A DNA stretch of 32,220 bases from Erythrobacter sp. GTDB lineage: Bacteria; Pseudomonadota; Alphaproteobacteria; Sphingomonadales; Sphingomonadaceae. Shown piece by piece: positions 18,697 to 26,312 of this stretch. Within the stretch, counting starts at the first letter, position 1. Each line of letters starts with the position of its first letter. Below the pieces are notes generated by a model that saw only the letters and a program-made list of their open reading frames with translations, did not search any database and had not been told where the DNA came from. The translations under genes and the position numbers were made by a program. Where the stretch lies: NCBI GenBank assembly GCA_013822695.1, contig PNKW01000033.1:1-32220 (forward strand), in the 5' to 3' direction.

Positions 18697-19347
18697 CTAC
18701 CCCTCCCGCGCCGCCCTGATCGCGGCCCCGGCGGCGAAGGGGGCGATGGCCACCAGCCCGAGGCTTATCGCTCCAACGAAGCCGAGGCTCACAGGATCCC
18801 CCCGAGCAAGTGCGCCCGCGCCGAAAATCAGGATGGGGAGCGCGAGGGGGATGAGGAGGAGGCCGGACAAGGCCGCGCCTGCCCTCAGCGAAGCGGTCAG
18901 CGCGGCGATCATCAAGCCAATCGCCGCCAGCCCCGGCGTGCCCGCCAGCAGGCCCAGCAGCAGGATCGAAAAGCTCTCGCCCTCGATCTTGAGCAGCGCG
19001 GCCGCCGGGAATGTCGCCAGCAGCAGCGGCGGGCCGAAGCTCAGCCAGTGGGCGAGGAGGCGCACCGCCATCATCGCCTCCTCGGTAGCCCCGCGCAGCT
19101 TGAGCTGGTCGAAGAATCCGAGCGCAATATCCCGCGCCACCAGCTTTTCGAGCGGCAGGATCGCCGCCAGCAGCGCCGCGATCCACACCACCCCGCCGCC
19201 GGTCCTGGCGAGCAGGTTCACGTCCGGCCCGACCGCGAAGGGGAACAGCATAGCCACCGCGACGAAGAACACGGTCGGCAGCGCTGCCCCGCTCCCGGTG
19301 AAGGGGAAGAACTGCGCCAGATCGCGGCGGAGCAGGGCGAGGATCAT
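18697..19347 (-). CDS. ccmB: Heme exporter protein CcmB
   Basis: A 216-residue permease with about six membrane helices and the typical CcmB start, MILALLRRDLAQFF. The cytoplasmic segment LEKLVARDIALGFFDQLKLRG (65-85) is the conserved CcmB loop. It forms the membrane part of the CcmABCD transporter, which with CcmA releases heme-loaded CcmE for cytochrome c maturation in the periplasm. The gene overlaps ccmA by four bases (ATGA at 19344-19347), so the two are translationally coupled. ccmC, ccmD and ccmE are not adjacent downstream, where the GIY-YIG gene and a hairpin follow. Confidence 0.94.
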   Translation of the reverse strand: MILALLRRDLAQFFPFTGSGAALPTVFFVAVAMLFPFAVGPDVNLLARTGGGVVWIAALLAAILPLEKLVARDIALGFFDQLKLRGATEEAMMAVRLLAHWLSFGPPLLLATFPAAALLKIEGESFSILLLGLLAGTPGLAAIGLMIAALTASLRAGAALSGLLLIPLALPILIFGAGALARGDPVSLGFVGAISLGLVAIAPFAAGAAIRAAREG

Positions 19348-19964
19348 GCGTAATCCTCTTCCGGAGCAGGGGCGTAATCCTCGATCGCGAAGCTCGTCAT
19401 CCCCGGCACATCGAGCGGCTGGTGCGAGGCGATCAGCGCGATACCGCCGCCGCCCACATGCAACCGGATCAACGCGGTCACCTTGGCAATCGTCTCGGCA
19501 TCCAGCCCCGAAAGCGGCTCGTCGAGCAGCCAGATCGGCACCGCGCGATTGAGCAGCGCGGCGAGCGCCGCGCGCTTCTTCTGCCCGGTCGAAAGAAACC
19601 GCACCGGAACTTCGAGCAGCGGTGCGAGCCCGAGGATCGTGATGGTGCCCTCAGGGCGGGTGCAGCCGTCGATGCGCTCCCAGAAGTCCAGCGCCTTGCC
19701 CAGCGGCAGATCGGGATCGAGCCCGGTGCGCTCGTCGAGCAGCCCCAACGCCCCCCCGCGCGTCACGCTCCCCGCATAGGGCGTCGTCAGGCCCGCCAGC
19801 GCGCGGAGCAGCGTCGTCTTGCCTGCGCCGTTGGCCCCCATCACATGGCACGCCGCACCGCTCTCCAGCCGGAACGCAAACTTGCGGAACAGCAGCCGCT
19901 CCCCGCGCCGGCAGGCGAGGTTTTCGGCCGCGAGGAAGGGGGAGGGCGCTTGCATTGGCGCCAT
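19344..19964 (-). CDS. ccmA: Heme ABC exporter ATP-binding protein CcmA
   Basis: A 206-residue ABC ATPase of the compact CcmA type. Walker A is GANGAGKTT (43-51), the signature is LSTGQKKR (124-131, Thr in place of the second Ser/Gly of LSGGQ as commonly seen in CcmA), Walker B with the catalytic Glu is WLLDEP (145-150), and the D-loop SGLD follows. The switch His is in ASHQPLD. It powers heme handling with CcmB for c-type cytochrome biogenesis. The start may be at 19964 or 19955 (second ATG). It is divergent from phhB, with 55 bases between. Confidence 0.94.
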   Translation of the reverse strand: MAPMQAPSPFLAAENLACRRGERLLFRKFAFRLESGAACHVMGANGAGKTTLLRALAGLTTPYAGSVTRGGALGLLDERTGLDPDLPLGKALDFWERIDGCTRPEGTITILGLAPLLEVPVRFLSTGQKKRAALAALLNRAVPIWLLDEPLSGLDAETIAKVTALIRLHVGGGGIALIASHQPLDVPGMTSFAIEDYAPAPEEDYA

Positions 19965-20019
19965 GCGTTAGGGAAAAGGCGGTCAGCAAACAAGCGACCC
20001 CCTACAAGGAAGTGCGCCC

Positions 20020-20319
20020 ATGTCCGTCCCCGAACTCACCCCCGACGAAGCCGCCGCGCTGCTGGCCGCGCACCCCGACTGGGCCGCCGCGCGCGAGGGC
20101 AAGGCGATCACGCGCACCTTCCGCTTCAAGGATTTTTCCGAGGCCTGGGGCTTCATGAGCCGCGTCGCCCTGCTGGCCGAGACGCAGGACCATCACCCGG
20201 AGTGGTTCAACGTCTACAACCGCGTCGAGGTGACGCTCACCACCCATGATGCCGGGACAAGCGGCGGGCTCTCGGCGCGTGACGCCAAGCTCGCCGCGGC
20301 GATTGACGCGCTGGTGTGA
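20020..20319 (+). CDS. phhB: 4a-hydroxytetrahydrobiopterin dehydratase (pterin carbinolamine dehydratase)
   Basis: A 99-residue PCD/DCoH protein, which dehydrates 4a-hydroxytetrahydropterin to help regenerate the cofactor of aromatic hydroxylases. The active-site motif is complete: [18 protein letters not shown] (54-71) with His58, His59, Pro60 and Trp62, and the second part LTTHD with His76. Length is normal. AAGGAAG is eight bases before the ATG. The last base overlaps the start of the following secreted-protein gene (TGATG). No phenylalanine hydroxylase gene is in the window, so its partner enzyme is not known here. Confidence 0.95.
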   Translation: MSVPELTPDEAAALLAAHPDWAAAREGKAITRTFRFKDFSEAWGFMSRVALLAETQDHHPEWFNVYNRVEVTLTTHDAGTSGGLSARDAKLAAAIDALV

Positions 20320-21473
20320 TGCGGGGCGGGGCGCTCCTCGCCGCCCTCGCGCTGGTCGCGGCGCCCGCTGCCGCGCAGGAGGTCCAGCCGCAACAGGGCA
20401 GCATCTGGAAGGGCACGCTGGGCGCATCGGCGATCACCGCGTGCTTTGCTTCGGAGGACGGCCAATACGGCGTGTTCTACACCGATGCTGCGCTGATTCC
20501 GGTGCGGCTGGAAGGCGAGGATGACACCGGCTTTTCGGCCTTGCGCGAAATGCGCGGGTTCGACGATCCGACCGGCGCGGTCTGGTCGCTGGCCCGTGAC
20601 GCCGGGGGAGGGCTCGCAGGCACGTGGCGCAGCGGCGCGGACACCCGGCCGATCCGCCTCACGGCGCACCCCGTTACGCTCTCCGAATATGTCACGCCAT
20701 GCGAGACGGGCGCGTTTCTCGATCCGTTGCTCGCGGGCGGCACGGTGACGAGCAGGCCCGAGAGCCTCGATGGCACGGAATACACCGTGCTCGATTACGC
20801 CGGGCCGAAGCGGGCGGGGTGGGATGAGGCCTATACCGTCACCACCTTCGCGCTCGATCCTGTCCGCCCGGGCGATGCGGTAATCAACCGCGCGCTGGCG
20901 GCCGAATTGCCGGACGGCACGGCCAGCCACGAGGCAGGGTGGTGCCTCGGAAGCAGTCTCACTTCGCCCGGCGGATCGGGCGGTTACACCAAGACGCTGA
21001 CACCCGAACTGGTCACGCCCCGCTGGGTGAGCCTTACTGCCGTGGGCAGCAGCTTTTGCGGGGGCGCGCACCCGGGCCACTTCCTGATGAAGCAGGTCTT
21101 CGACCGCGATAGCGGGACCGAGGTCGATCCGGGCACATGGTTCCGGAAGGGCGCGGTCGGCTATTACGAGTTCGACACGGTTGCGGTCGATGGGCGCCGC
21201 GAGATTGCAGGCCTTTCCTCACGGTTGAGGAAAGCGGTGCTGGCGCATTCGTCTGCTGGCGAGGGCGCCGAGGATGCCGAAACTCGCCGGGAGTGCATCG
21301 ACATGATCGGCGACACTGGCTGGCATATCGGCCTCACCCGCGAGGGGCCGGTGTTCGTTCCCCAGTTGCCCTTCGTGATCTTCGCCTGCACCGAGGAAAT
21401 CGTGCTGCCGTGGGCCGAGGCACGCCGCTTCCTCTCGCCCGAGGGGCTGGCGGTGATGGAGAGCCTGCGCTAA
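20319..21473 (+). CDS. Hypothetical secreted protein with DUF3298-like C-terminal region
   Basis: A 384-residue exported protein. [20 protein letters not shown] is a signal peptide with an AAA-Q cleavage site. The N-terminal half (IWKGTLGASAITACF..YGVFY) looks like a beta-rich domain of unknown family. The C-terminal half has SSFCGGAHPGHFLMKQVFDRD and GTWF, and ends with a PQLPFVIFACTEEIVLPW segment, which parallels the GGAH region of DUF3298 proteins such as the one at 16087-16908. Cys residues are frequent and may form disulphides. ATG at 20319 is fixed by the one-base overlap with phhB. Function is unknown, and the link with pterin dehydratase is positional. It ends one base before the convergent SDR gene. 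Confidence 0.72.
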   Translation: MRGGALLAALALVAAPAAAQEVQPQQGSIWKGTLGASAITACFASEDGQYGVFYTDAALIPVRLEGEDDTGFSALREMRGFDDPTGAVWSLARDAGGGLAGTWRSGADTRPIRLTAHPVTLSEYVTPCETGAFLDPLLAGGTVTSRPESLDGTEYTVLDYAGPKRAGWDEAYTVTTFALDPVRPGDAVINRALAAELPDGTASHEAGWCLGSSLTSPGGSGGYTKTLTPELVTPRWVSLTAVGSSFCGGAHPGHFLMKQVFDRDSGTEVDPGTWFRKGAVGYYEFDTVAVDGRREIAGLSSRLRKAVLAHSSAGEGAEDAETRRECIDMIGDTGWHIGLTREGPVFVPQLPFVIFACTEEIVLPWAEARRFLSPEGLAVMESLR

Positions 21474-22283
21474 TTACTTCCCCAGCAGGCCCTGCCGCCC
21501 GGCGGCGCGCTGTTGCTTCCTCACCTTGCCCGGCATCCAGCGTTTGGCGAAGGCGAGCTGGCGGGCGGTCTTGCCGACGAGGTAGTGCAGTTCCTGCCCG
21601 TGCACGGCGTTCCACACCGCCCGCGCGACTTCCTCGACCGGGGTGATCTCGAGCCCTGCAGCGGTGACGCGGGTGCGGATGTTCTCGTTGGTGTTGCGGT
21701 TGCCGGTGCCGTCGAGCAGGGGCGTGTCGATGAAGCTCGGGCAGATCGAGGCGACCGTGATCCCGTCCACCGCCCATTCGGCATCGAGGCTCTCGGCGAT
21801 CCCGCGCACGCCGAACTTGGTGGCGGAATAGACGCTCATCCCGCTGCCGCCGGTCAGGCCCGCCGCGCTGGCGATATTGATCAGCGCCGATCCCGGCCCG
21901 CTCGCCTTGAGGAAGGGATAGACCGCCTGCGCCCCGTAGAGCACCCCGCGCAGATTGATGTCGAGGCAGGCGTCGATCTCGTCCTTGCCAAGCTCGGCGA
22001 GCGCGCCGCCGGTGCCGATCCCGGCATTGTTGACCATCGCGTCGATCCGGCCGCCTGCTGCCTCGGCGAAACCGGCAAGGCGCTCGTCCCACGCCGCCCG
22101 GTCGCGCACGTCGAGCCGGCCCGCCCACTTGGCCTCACCCGAGATGAGCGAGAGGGTTTCGGCCATCCCGGCCTCGTTGATGTCGGAGACCCCGACGAAC
22201 CAGCCCTTTGCCGCGAAATGCAGCGCGGTGGCGCGCCCGATGCCCGAACCGCCGCCGGTGATGAAGATGCTGCGCTGTGTCAT
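21474..22283 (-). CDS. SDR-family oxidoreductase
   Basis: A 269-residue classical short-chain dehydrogenase. The cofactor loop TGGGSGIG is at 9-16, NNAG at 85-88 and the catalytic Ser139, Tyr152 and Lys156 (YSATK) are all present. The Asp at 34 (VSDI) suggests a preference for NAD(H), though this is only a tendency. The C-terminal tail (about 225-269), ending in basic and Gln-rich residues, is longer than in minimal SDRs. The start at 22283 was chosen because GAGGG stands five bases before this ATG; an in-frame start at 22313 would add ten residues. Substrate is not predictable. A palindrome lies 46 bases upstream (22329-22344). Confidence 0.9.
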   Translation of the reverse strand: MTQRSIFITGGGSGIGRATALHFAAKGWFVGVSDINEAGMAETLSLISGEAKWAGRLDVRDRAAWDERLAGFAEAAGGRIDAMVNNAGIGTGGALAELGKDEIDACLDINLRGVLYGAQAVYPFLKASGPGSALINIASAAGLTGGSGMSVYSATKFGVRGIAESLDAEWAVDGITVASICPSFIDTPLLDGTGNRNTNENIRTRVTAAGLEITPVEEVARAVWNAVHGQELHYLVGKTARQLAFAKRWMPGKVRKQQRAAGRQGLLGK

Positions 22284-22328
22284 GGGATCCCTCTTCCCGA
22301 TTGCGATTTGCAACCTGTCTAGAGCGGA

Positions 22329-22344
22329 CTGACACGCTTGTCAG
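22329..22344. promoter_or_regulatory. Operator-like palindrome upstream of the SDR gene
   Basis: CTGACA-CGCT-TGTCAG is a perfect 6+6 inverted repeat with a 4-bp spacer, 46-61 bases upstream of the SDR start codon. Dimeric repressors of the TetR or GntR type bind sites of this form. No regulator gene adjoins it, so the call is tentative. Confidence 0.35.
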
Positions 22345-22435
22345 CAGGCAGAGTGGAGGAGTTCACAGTGGCAGGATTCGGGGCGGTTCAAACCGCGATA
22401 TGAGGGCGGGAAGCGGGGGAATTCTGCCGATGCCC

Positions 22436-23083
22436 CTAGAACGAACGTCGTCCCTTCAGTTCGTCAAATGGGATCATGACGTGTTTATTGTATGAAGGCC
22501 GCATCTTCAGGCGCTCATAATATGCTTCAACCCGAGGTAGCGAAGGCCTTTCGATATCCAGCTCGAAATATCGATAGAGTGATGAGCCGAATGGAATGTC
22601 GCCGAGCGTGAAATTTTTGCCGGAAATGTAGTCCTTGTCGGTGAGGACGCTCTCAATGATCATCATCAGCTCCGAACAGCGCGAGAGGCTTGCGTTGATC
22701 GCCCCCCAGTCCCTGTTCTGCTCCGGTGTCCGATAATAGCCCCAGAAGACGCCGGACAGAAACGCCGGCTGCCAGTGCGATTGACACCAATCCATCCAAC
22801 GGTCGAAAGCGGCTCTCTCTCTGGGACTTTCTGGCCAAAGTTGCACGCCCCCGTATTGGGCCGCGAGGTAACGAAGGATTGCGTGGGACTCCCATATCGT
22901 TGCCCCGCGATCCTCGATGACCGGAACAAGACGGTTGGGATTGAGTTGCCCGAAATCCTGATCTGACAGGCGTCCAAATGAACCGCCTGCGGGGATATGT
23001 TCATGCTCCAGATCGAGCTCGCCAAGAAGCCACATGACCTTCTGGACGTTTTGCGAATTCAATCGACCCCAGACCCTCAACAT
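22436..23083 (-). CDS. Glutathione S-transferase family protein
   Basis: A 215-residue two-domain GST. The N-terminal thioredoxin-like half has the active-site segment LNSQNVQKVMW (Ser10/Asn12 region), the cis-proline NRLVPVIED and the glutathione gamma-Glu contact WESHAILRYLA. The C-terminal helical half contains FTLGDIPFGSSLYRYFEL, the N-capping box region. It would conjugate glutathione to electrophiles or act as a glutathione-dependent lyase. Spot counts over 180 bases give about 49% GC, far below the flanking genes, so the gene was probably acquired recently. It lies alone between the SDR and DNA glycosylase genes, both GC-rich. Confidence 0.9.
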   Translation of the reverse strand: MLRVWGRLNSQNVQKVMWLLGELDLEHEHIPAGGSFGRLSDQDFGQLNPNRLVPVIEDRGATIWESHAILRYLAAQYGGVQLWPESPRERAAFDRWMDWCQSHWQPAFLSGVFWGYYRTPEQNRDWGAINASLSRCSELMMIIESVLTDKDYISGKNFTLGDIPFGSSLYRYFELDIERPSLPRVEAYYERLKMRPSYNKHVMIPFDELKGRRSF

Positions 23084-23256
23084 TGGGAGCTACCTCGGAT
23101 TCGGCCATTTGTCTGGGCGGCTGATGATTCCCACCCAGCCTTGGCAATTCGGACAGCGCAACATTCGCACGGTCGCCCAAAAAGGGGAATGACCATTTTG
23201 GGGGCGCTAGCCGACCGTCCGCTTTCGGGTGGGAAGTTCGAATACCCGACGCGACC
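23084..23256. other. Non-coding stretch upstream of the GST gene
   Basis: 173 bases without a convincing gene. It shares part of the lower GC of the GST gene and contains GGGAAGTTCGAATACCCG-like sequence and an AAAAAGGGG run. It probably holds the GST promoter, but no clear -35/-10 pair was found. It may be the edge of the inserted segment. Confidence 0.4.
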
Positions 23257-23874
23257 TCACAACGCAGGGTTCGCATAGAAATGCCAAGTGAAGATCGCCA
23301 TCGCCCCGCGCTGCGGCGACCAGCTTTCGGCCAGCGCGCGGGTGGCCTTCTCCGCCGGGCGTTCGTCCAGCCCGAGCAGCCGCTTGACCCCTTCCTGCAC
23401 CGCCAGATCGCCCGCAGGCCAGATGTCGGGGCGGCCTTCGGCGAAGAGGAGGTAGATTTCCGCCGACCAGCGCCCGATGCCCTTGATGCGGGTGAGCAGC
23501 TCGATCGCCTCCTCGTCATCGGCGGGGAGCGCCTCGAAATCGAGCTCGCCCGCCTCGACCAGCTCGCACAAGGACCGGGCATAGCCCTGCTTCTGCCGCG
23601 AGAGGCCGCAGGCGCGCAGCGTGTCGAAATCGCGGGCGAGCAGGCAGCCCGGCGTGAAGTCCGGCCCCAGCTCCGCCTCCAGCTTGCCCCACATCGAGGC
23701 GGCGGCCGCGACCGAGACCTGCTGGCCGACGATGGTGCGCAGCAGCGTCTTGTAGCCGCGCGCACGCAACCGCGGTTCGGGATAGCCGATCCGCGCCAGT
23801 TCCACCGCCAGACGCGGCTCGCGCGCCGCCACCGCATCGAGGTCTTCACGCAATTTTTCGGCTGACAGCCCCAC
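23257..23874 (-). CDS. DNA-3-methyladenine glycosylase II-like (HhH-GPD superfamily, AlkA type)
   Basis: About 205 residues, the short single-lobe form of AlkA without the N-terminal TBP-like domain. The helix-hairpin-helix [18 protein letters not shown] and the catalytic Asp in [11 protein letters not shown] are present, with the [13 protein letters not shown] helix that shapes the base pocket. It excises alkylated purines to start base-excision repair. GTG at 23874 was chosen because AAGGA lies eight bases upstream; GTG at 23880 is the alternative, adding two residues. It is divergent from the ferredoxin gene, with about 107 bases between. No ada gene is present, so alkylation control is not evident. 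Confidence 0.92.
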   Translation of the reverse strand: MGLSAEKLREDLDAVAAREPRLAVELARIGYPEPRLRARGYKTLLRTIVGQQVSVAAAASMWGKLEAELGPDFTPGCLLARDFDTLRACGLSRQKQGYARSLCELVEAGELDFEALPADDEEAIELLTRIKGIGRWSAEIYLLFAEGRPDIWPAGDLAVQEGVKRLLGLDERPAEKATRALAESWSPQRGAMAIFTWHFYANPAL

Positions 23875-23981
23875 TCGCACTTTCCTTAACTTGCACTGCT
23901 CGCCAGACTATCTTAGCAGCGCGCTCGAGCCTCTCACAGCGCACAACCTTGCGCCCAATAGCCGAAAAGGAATTCCGATCC

Positions 23982-24299
23982 ATGCCCAGACTGGTCGTCA
24001 CCAACCGCGAAGGCGCCACCAGCGAGATCGAGGTCGCCGATGGCCTCACCGTGATGGAAGCGATCCGCGACAACGGGTTCGACGAACTGCTGGCGCTGTG
24101 CGGCGGGTGCTGCTCGTGCGCGACCTGCCACGTGGTGGTCGACCCGGCCTTCGCCGACAAGCTCCCGAAGATGAGCGAGGACGAGGACGATCTGCTCGAA
24201 TCCTCCGATCACCGCGCGGCGACCTCGCGCCTGTCGTGCCAGATCCCCTTCACCGCGGATCTCGACGGGCTGCACGTCACGATTGCTCCCGAAGATTGA
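23982..24299 (+). CDS. [2Fe-2S] ferredoxin, adrenodoxin type
   Basis: A 105-residue plant/vertebrate-type ferredoxin of the adrenodoxin subgroup. Cluster ligands are Cys40, Cys46, Cys49 and Cys86 (C-x5-C-x2-C, then RLSCQI), and the acidic [10 protein letters not shown] helix (64-73) is the partner-binding surface. Two extra Cys (43 and 44) lie inside the ligand loop ([10 protein letters not shown]), where Ser or Ala is more usual. It could deliver electrons to cytochromes P450, ring hydroxylases or Fe-S assembly. No partner gene adjoins it. ATG at 23982 was chosen over 23949 for its fit to the family start [11 protein letters not shown], with AAAAGGA upstream. Confidence 0.94.
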   Translation: MPRLVVTNREGATSEIEVADGLTVMEAIRDNGFDELLALCGGCCSCATCHVVVDPAFADKLPKMSEDEDDLLESSDHRAATSRLSCQIPFTADLDGLHVTIAPED

Positions 24300-24316
24300 T
24301 CGGGCGAGGTGAGGCG

Positions 24317-24688
24317 GTGGACGCTGACCTCGCCCGTTTCCTGCGCGACGAGCTGGGAGTTGCACCCGAGGGCAACGCCGCTGGCCCGTGGACGGTGCGC
24401 GGCCCGGTGTGGCTGTGGCGGGGCGCGGACGGCGAGCCCGCCAAGGCCGCGTGGTATTTCCTCACCATTGACGGCGATACTGCACAAGCGATCCGCGCTT
24501 CGGCGGTGAACGCTGCGGCGTGGGGCTCGGTCTATGTCGCGGTCACCATCGGCGGCACCACCTGGCGCACCTCGCTCTTCCCCTCCAAGGCACATGGCGG
24601 CTGGCTGCTGCCCGTCAAAGCGATGGTGCGGAAGGCCGAGAAGATCGCCGAGGGCAGCGTGGTCGAGGCGGTGCTAGCGCTGGCCTAG
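24317..24688 (+). CDS. DUF1905 domain-containing protein
   Basis: A 123-residue protein whose body follows the DUF1905 pattern: a GPVWLWRG..AWYFLTI opening, then AWGSVYVAVTIGGTTWRTSLFP and WLLPVKAMVRKAEKI at the end. These small beta-barrel proteins have no established function. GTG at 24317 was chosen because GAGG lies seven bases before it; a TTG at 24296 is also open. It follows the ferredoxin stop by 17 bases and is probably co-transcribed. A palindromic repeat follows directly and may bound the transcript. Confidence 0.85.
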   Translation: MDADLARFLRDELGVAPEGNAAGPWTVRGPVWLWRGADGEPAKAAWYFLTIDGDTAQAIRASAVNAAAWGSVYVAVTIGGTTWRTSLFPSKAHGGWLLPVKAMVRKAEKIAEGSVVEAVLALA

Positions 24689-24695
24689 TTTGTTC

Positions 24696-24832
24696 CTCCC
24701 CGTTGCGCAGCAATGGGGAGGTGGCGCGCGCCGCAGGCGCGTGACGGAGGGGTCCGGCGGCGGCGCCTACCCCTCCGACCAAGGCCTGCGGCCTTGCCCA
24801 CCTCCCCATCCTTTCAGGACGGGGAGGGACTT
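24696..24832. repeat. Nested palindromic intergenic element
   Basis: A compact set of inverted repeats. GGGGAGGTGG (24715-24724) pairs with CCACCTCCCC (24798-24807). Inside that, CGGAGGGGT (24745-24753) pairs with ACCCCTCCG (24769-24777), and AAGGCC-TGC-GGCCTT forms a hairpin at 24781-24795. The ends carry local CCTCCCC/GGGGAGG hairpins (24696-24721 and 24801-24827), allowing two alternative folds. It fills the gap between the DUF1905 gene and cysK. Similar elements are scattered in many alphaproteobacterial genomes. Confidence 0.75.
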
Positions 24833-24873
24833 GAGCGTTGCGGCCAGCCGCCTGAGCGCCTAATTCAGCATGC

Positions 24874-25896
24874 ATGAACATCACCCGTCCCTTCGGCGAC
24901 ACGCTCGCCCTGATCGGCAATACTCCCCTCGTCCGCCTTGCCGGGCCCAGCGAAGCTGCGGGCTGCGACATTTACGGCAAGTGCGAATTCGCCAACCCCG
25001 GCTCCTCGGTGAAGGACCGCGCGGCGCTGTGGATGATCCGCGATGCCGAAAGCCGGGGCGAGCTCAAGTCCGGCGGCACGGTGATCGAGGGCACGGCGGG
25101 CAATACCGGGATCGGGATCGCGCTCGTCGCCAATGCGCTGGGCTACAAGACGATCATCGTCATGCCCGACAACCAGTCCAAGGAAAAGATGGATACGCTG
25201 CGCGCGCTCGGCGCGGAGTTGGTGCTGGTGCCGCCGACGAAATATGCCGACCCCGCCCATTTCCAGCACGTCTCGCGCCGCATGGCCGAAGAGACGCCGG
25301 GGGCCGTGTGGGCCGGGCAGTTCGACAATGTCGCCAACCGCAAGGCGCATATCGAGGGCACCGCTCCGGAAATCTGGGAGCAGCTTCAGGGCCGCGTCGA
25401 CGGCTTCACCTGCGCGGCCGGCACCGGCGGGACGATTGCGGGCGTCGGCCTCGGCCTCAAGGCCTTTGACGAGAATATCCGCATCGCGCTCACCGACCCG
25501 CACGGCGCGGCGCTCTACAATTACTACGCGAACGGCGAGTTGAAGGCCGAGGGGTCCTCGGTCGCCGAAGGGATCGGGCAGGGGCGGATCACCGCCAATC
25601 TCGAAGGCGCAGCCATCGACACGCAATACCGCATCTCCGACGAAGAGGGCCTTGTCTGGGTTGAGCGGCTGCTGCGTCAGGAGGGCCTGTGCCTCGGCCT
25701 GTCATCGGGGATCAATGTCGCGGGCGCGGTGATGCTGGGCAGGGAGCTGGTGGCCGAGGGGCGCCAGAACCCGCAGGTCGTCACCATCCTGTGCGACACC
25801 GGCTTCCGCTATCTCTCGACGCTTTACAACCCCGAATGGCTCGCCGCCAAGGGCCTGCCGGTCTTCGACTGGCTGGCGCGGGGAGAGGCGGCATGA
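24874..25896 (+). CDS. cysK: Cysteine synthase A (O-acetylserine sulfhydrylase)
   Basis: A 340-residue PLP enzyme that makes cysteine from O-acetylserine and sulfide. Lys47 in NPGSSVKDR is the Schiff-base lysine, GTAGNTGIG is the substrate-carboxylate loop (usually TSGNTG), and GTGGT(IAG) at about 188-194 binds the phosphate. The C-terminal LGLSSGINV holds the residue contacting the pyridine nitrogen. It is some 20-25 residues longer than E. coli CysK, mainly at the C-terminus (YLSTLYNPEWLAAKGLPVFDWL). CysK is preferred over cystathionine beta-synthase because no CBS-domain tail is present. It overlaps the next gene by four bases (ATGA). Confidence 0.93.
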   Translation: MNITRPFGDTLALIGNTPLVRLAGPSEAAGCDIYGKCEFANPGSSVKDRAALWMIRDAESRGELKSGGTVIEGTAGNTGIGIALVANALGYKTIIVMPDNQSKEKMDTLRALGAELVLVPPTKYADPAHFQHVSRRMAEETPGAVWAGQFDNVANRKAHIEGTAPEIWEQLQGRVDGFTCAAGTGGTIAGVGLGLKAFDENIRIALTDPHGAALYNYYANGELKAEGSSVAEGIGQGRITANLEGAAIDTQYRISDEEGLVWVERLLRQEGLCLGLSSGINVAGAVMLGRELVAEGRQNPQVVTILCDTGFRYLSTLYNPEWLAAKGLPVFDWLARGEAA

Positions 25897-26312
25897 GCAG
25901 GCTGTCGTGGCGTGAACGGATGCGGCGGATGAACCAGCGCAGCCTGTTCCGCCCCTCCGCGGTGCCCGGCGAGGTGGCTGGCGCGGCCGACGATCTGCCG
26001 CCGCCCGCAACCGTGCGCGCCGAGGCGATGCAGCGCTTGCAGGTGGGGGTGTTCGGGATCGGGTCGATGGTGCTGCTGGTCGGTCTTGCCAGCATCATCG
26101 GCGGCCAGGCCGAGCGTAACGACAAGCTTGTCCCGCCCGAGGCTGCGCCCACCACCGAACCGAGCGCCGTGCCCGCGCAGGCCAACCCGCTGGCGGACGC
26201 GGGCGTGGTGCCCGATATCGCCGCCGAGCCGAGCCCCTCGCCGAGCGTCAAGCCGCTCGGCGTGCCCCCGCCGGGCCAGCCTCCGCAGGGCAATGCCGCG
26301 CCGCAGCCCTAA
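25893..26312 (+). CDS. Hypothetical single-pass membrane protein, proline-rich C-terminus
   Basis: 139 residues: a basic N-terminal cytoplasmic part (RMRRMNQRSLFRPS), one membrane helix (about 51-70, LQVGVFGIGSMVLLVGLASIIGG), then an Ala/Pro-rich periplasmic tail (PSPSPSVKPLGVPPPGQPP). No family is recognised. The layout resembles envelope-spanning or scaffold proteins but gives no function. It overlaps cysK by four bases and the next gene by 20 bases, so all three are likely translated as one operon. GC-biased third positions support coding. Confidence 0.72.
   Translation: MSRLSWRERMRRMNQRSLFRPSAVPGEVAGAADDLPPPATVRAEAMQRLQVGVFGIGSMVLLVGLASIIGGQAERNDKLVPPEAAPTTEPSAVPAQANPLADAGVVPDIAAEPSPSPSVKPLGVPPPGQPPQGNAAPQP

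Noticed and set aside
22364..22402. Micro-ORF GTG..TGA of 11 codons with GGAGGAG upstream
   Set aside because: Too short to support and without conservation evidence; the ribosome-site match could be chance in G-rich sequence.
24696..24832. CRISPR array
   Set aside because: The repeats are inverted arms of one nested palindrome, not regularly spaced direct repeats with spacers.
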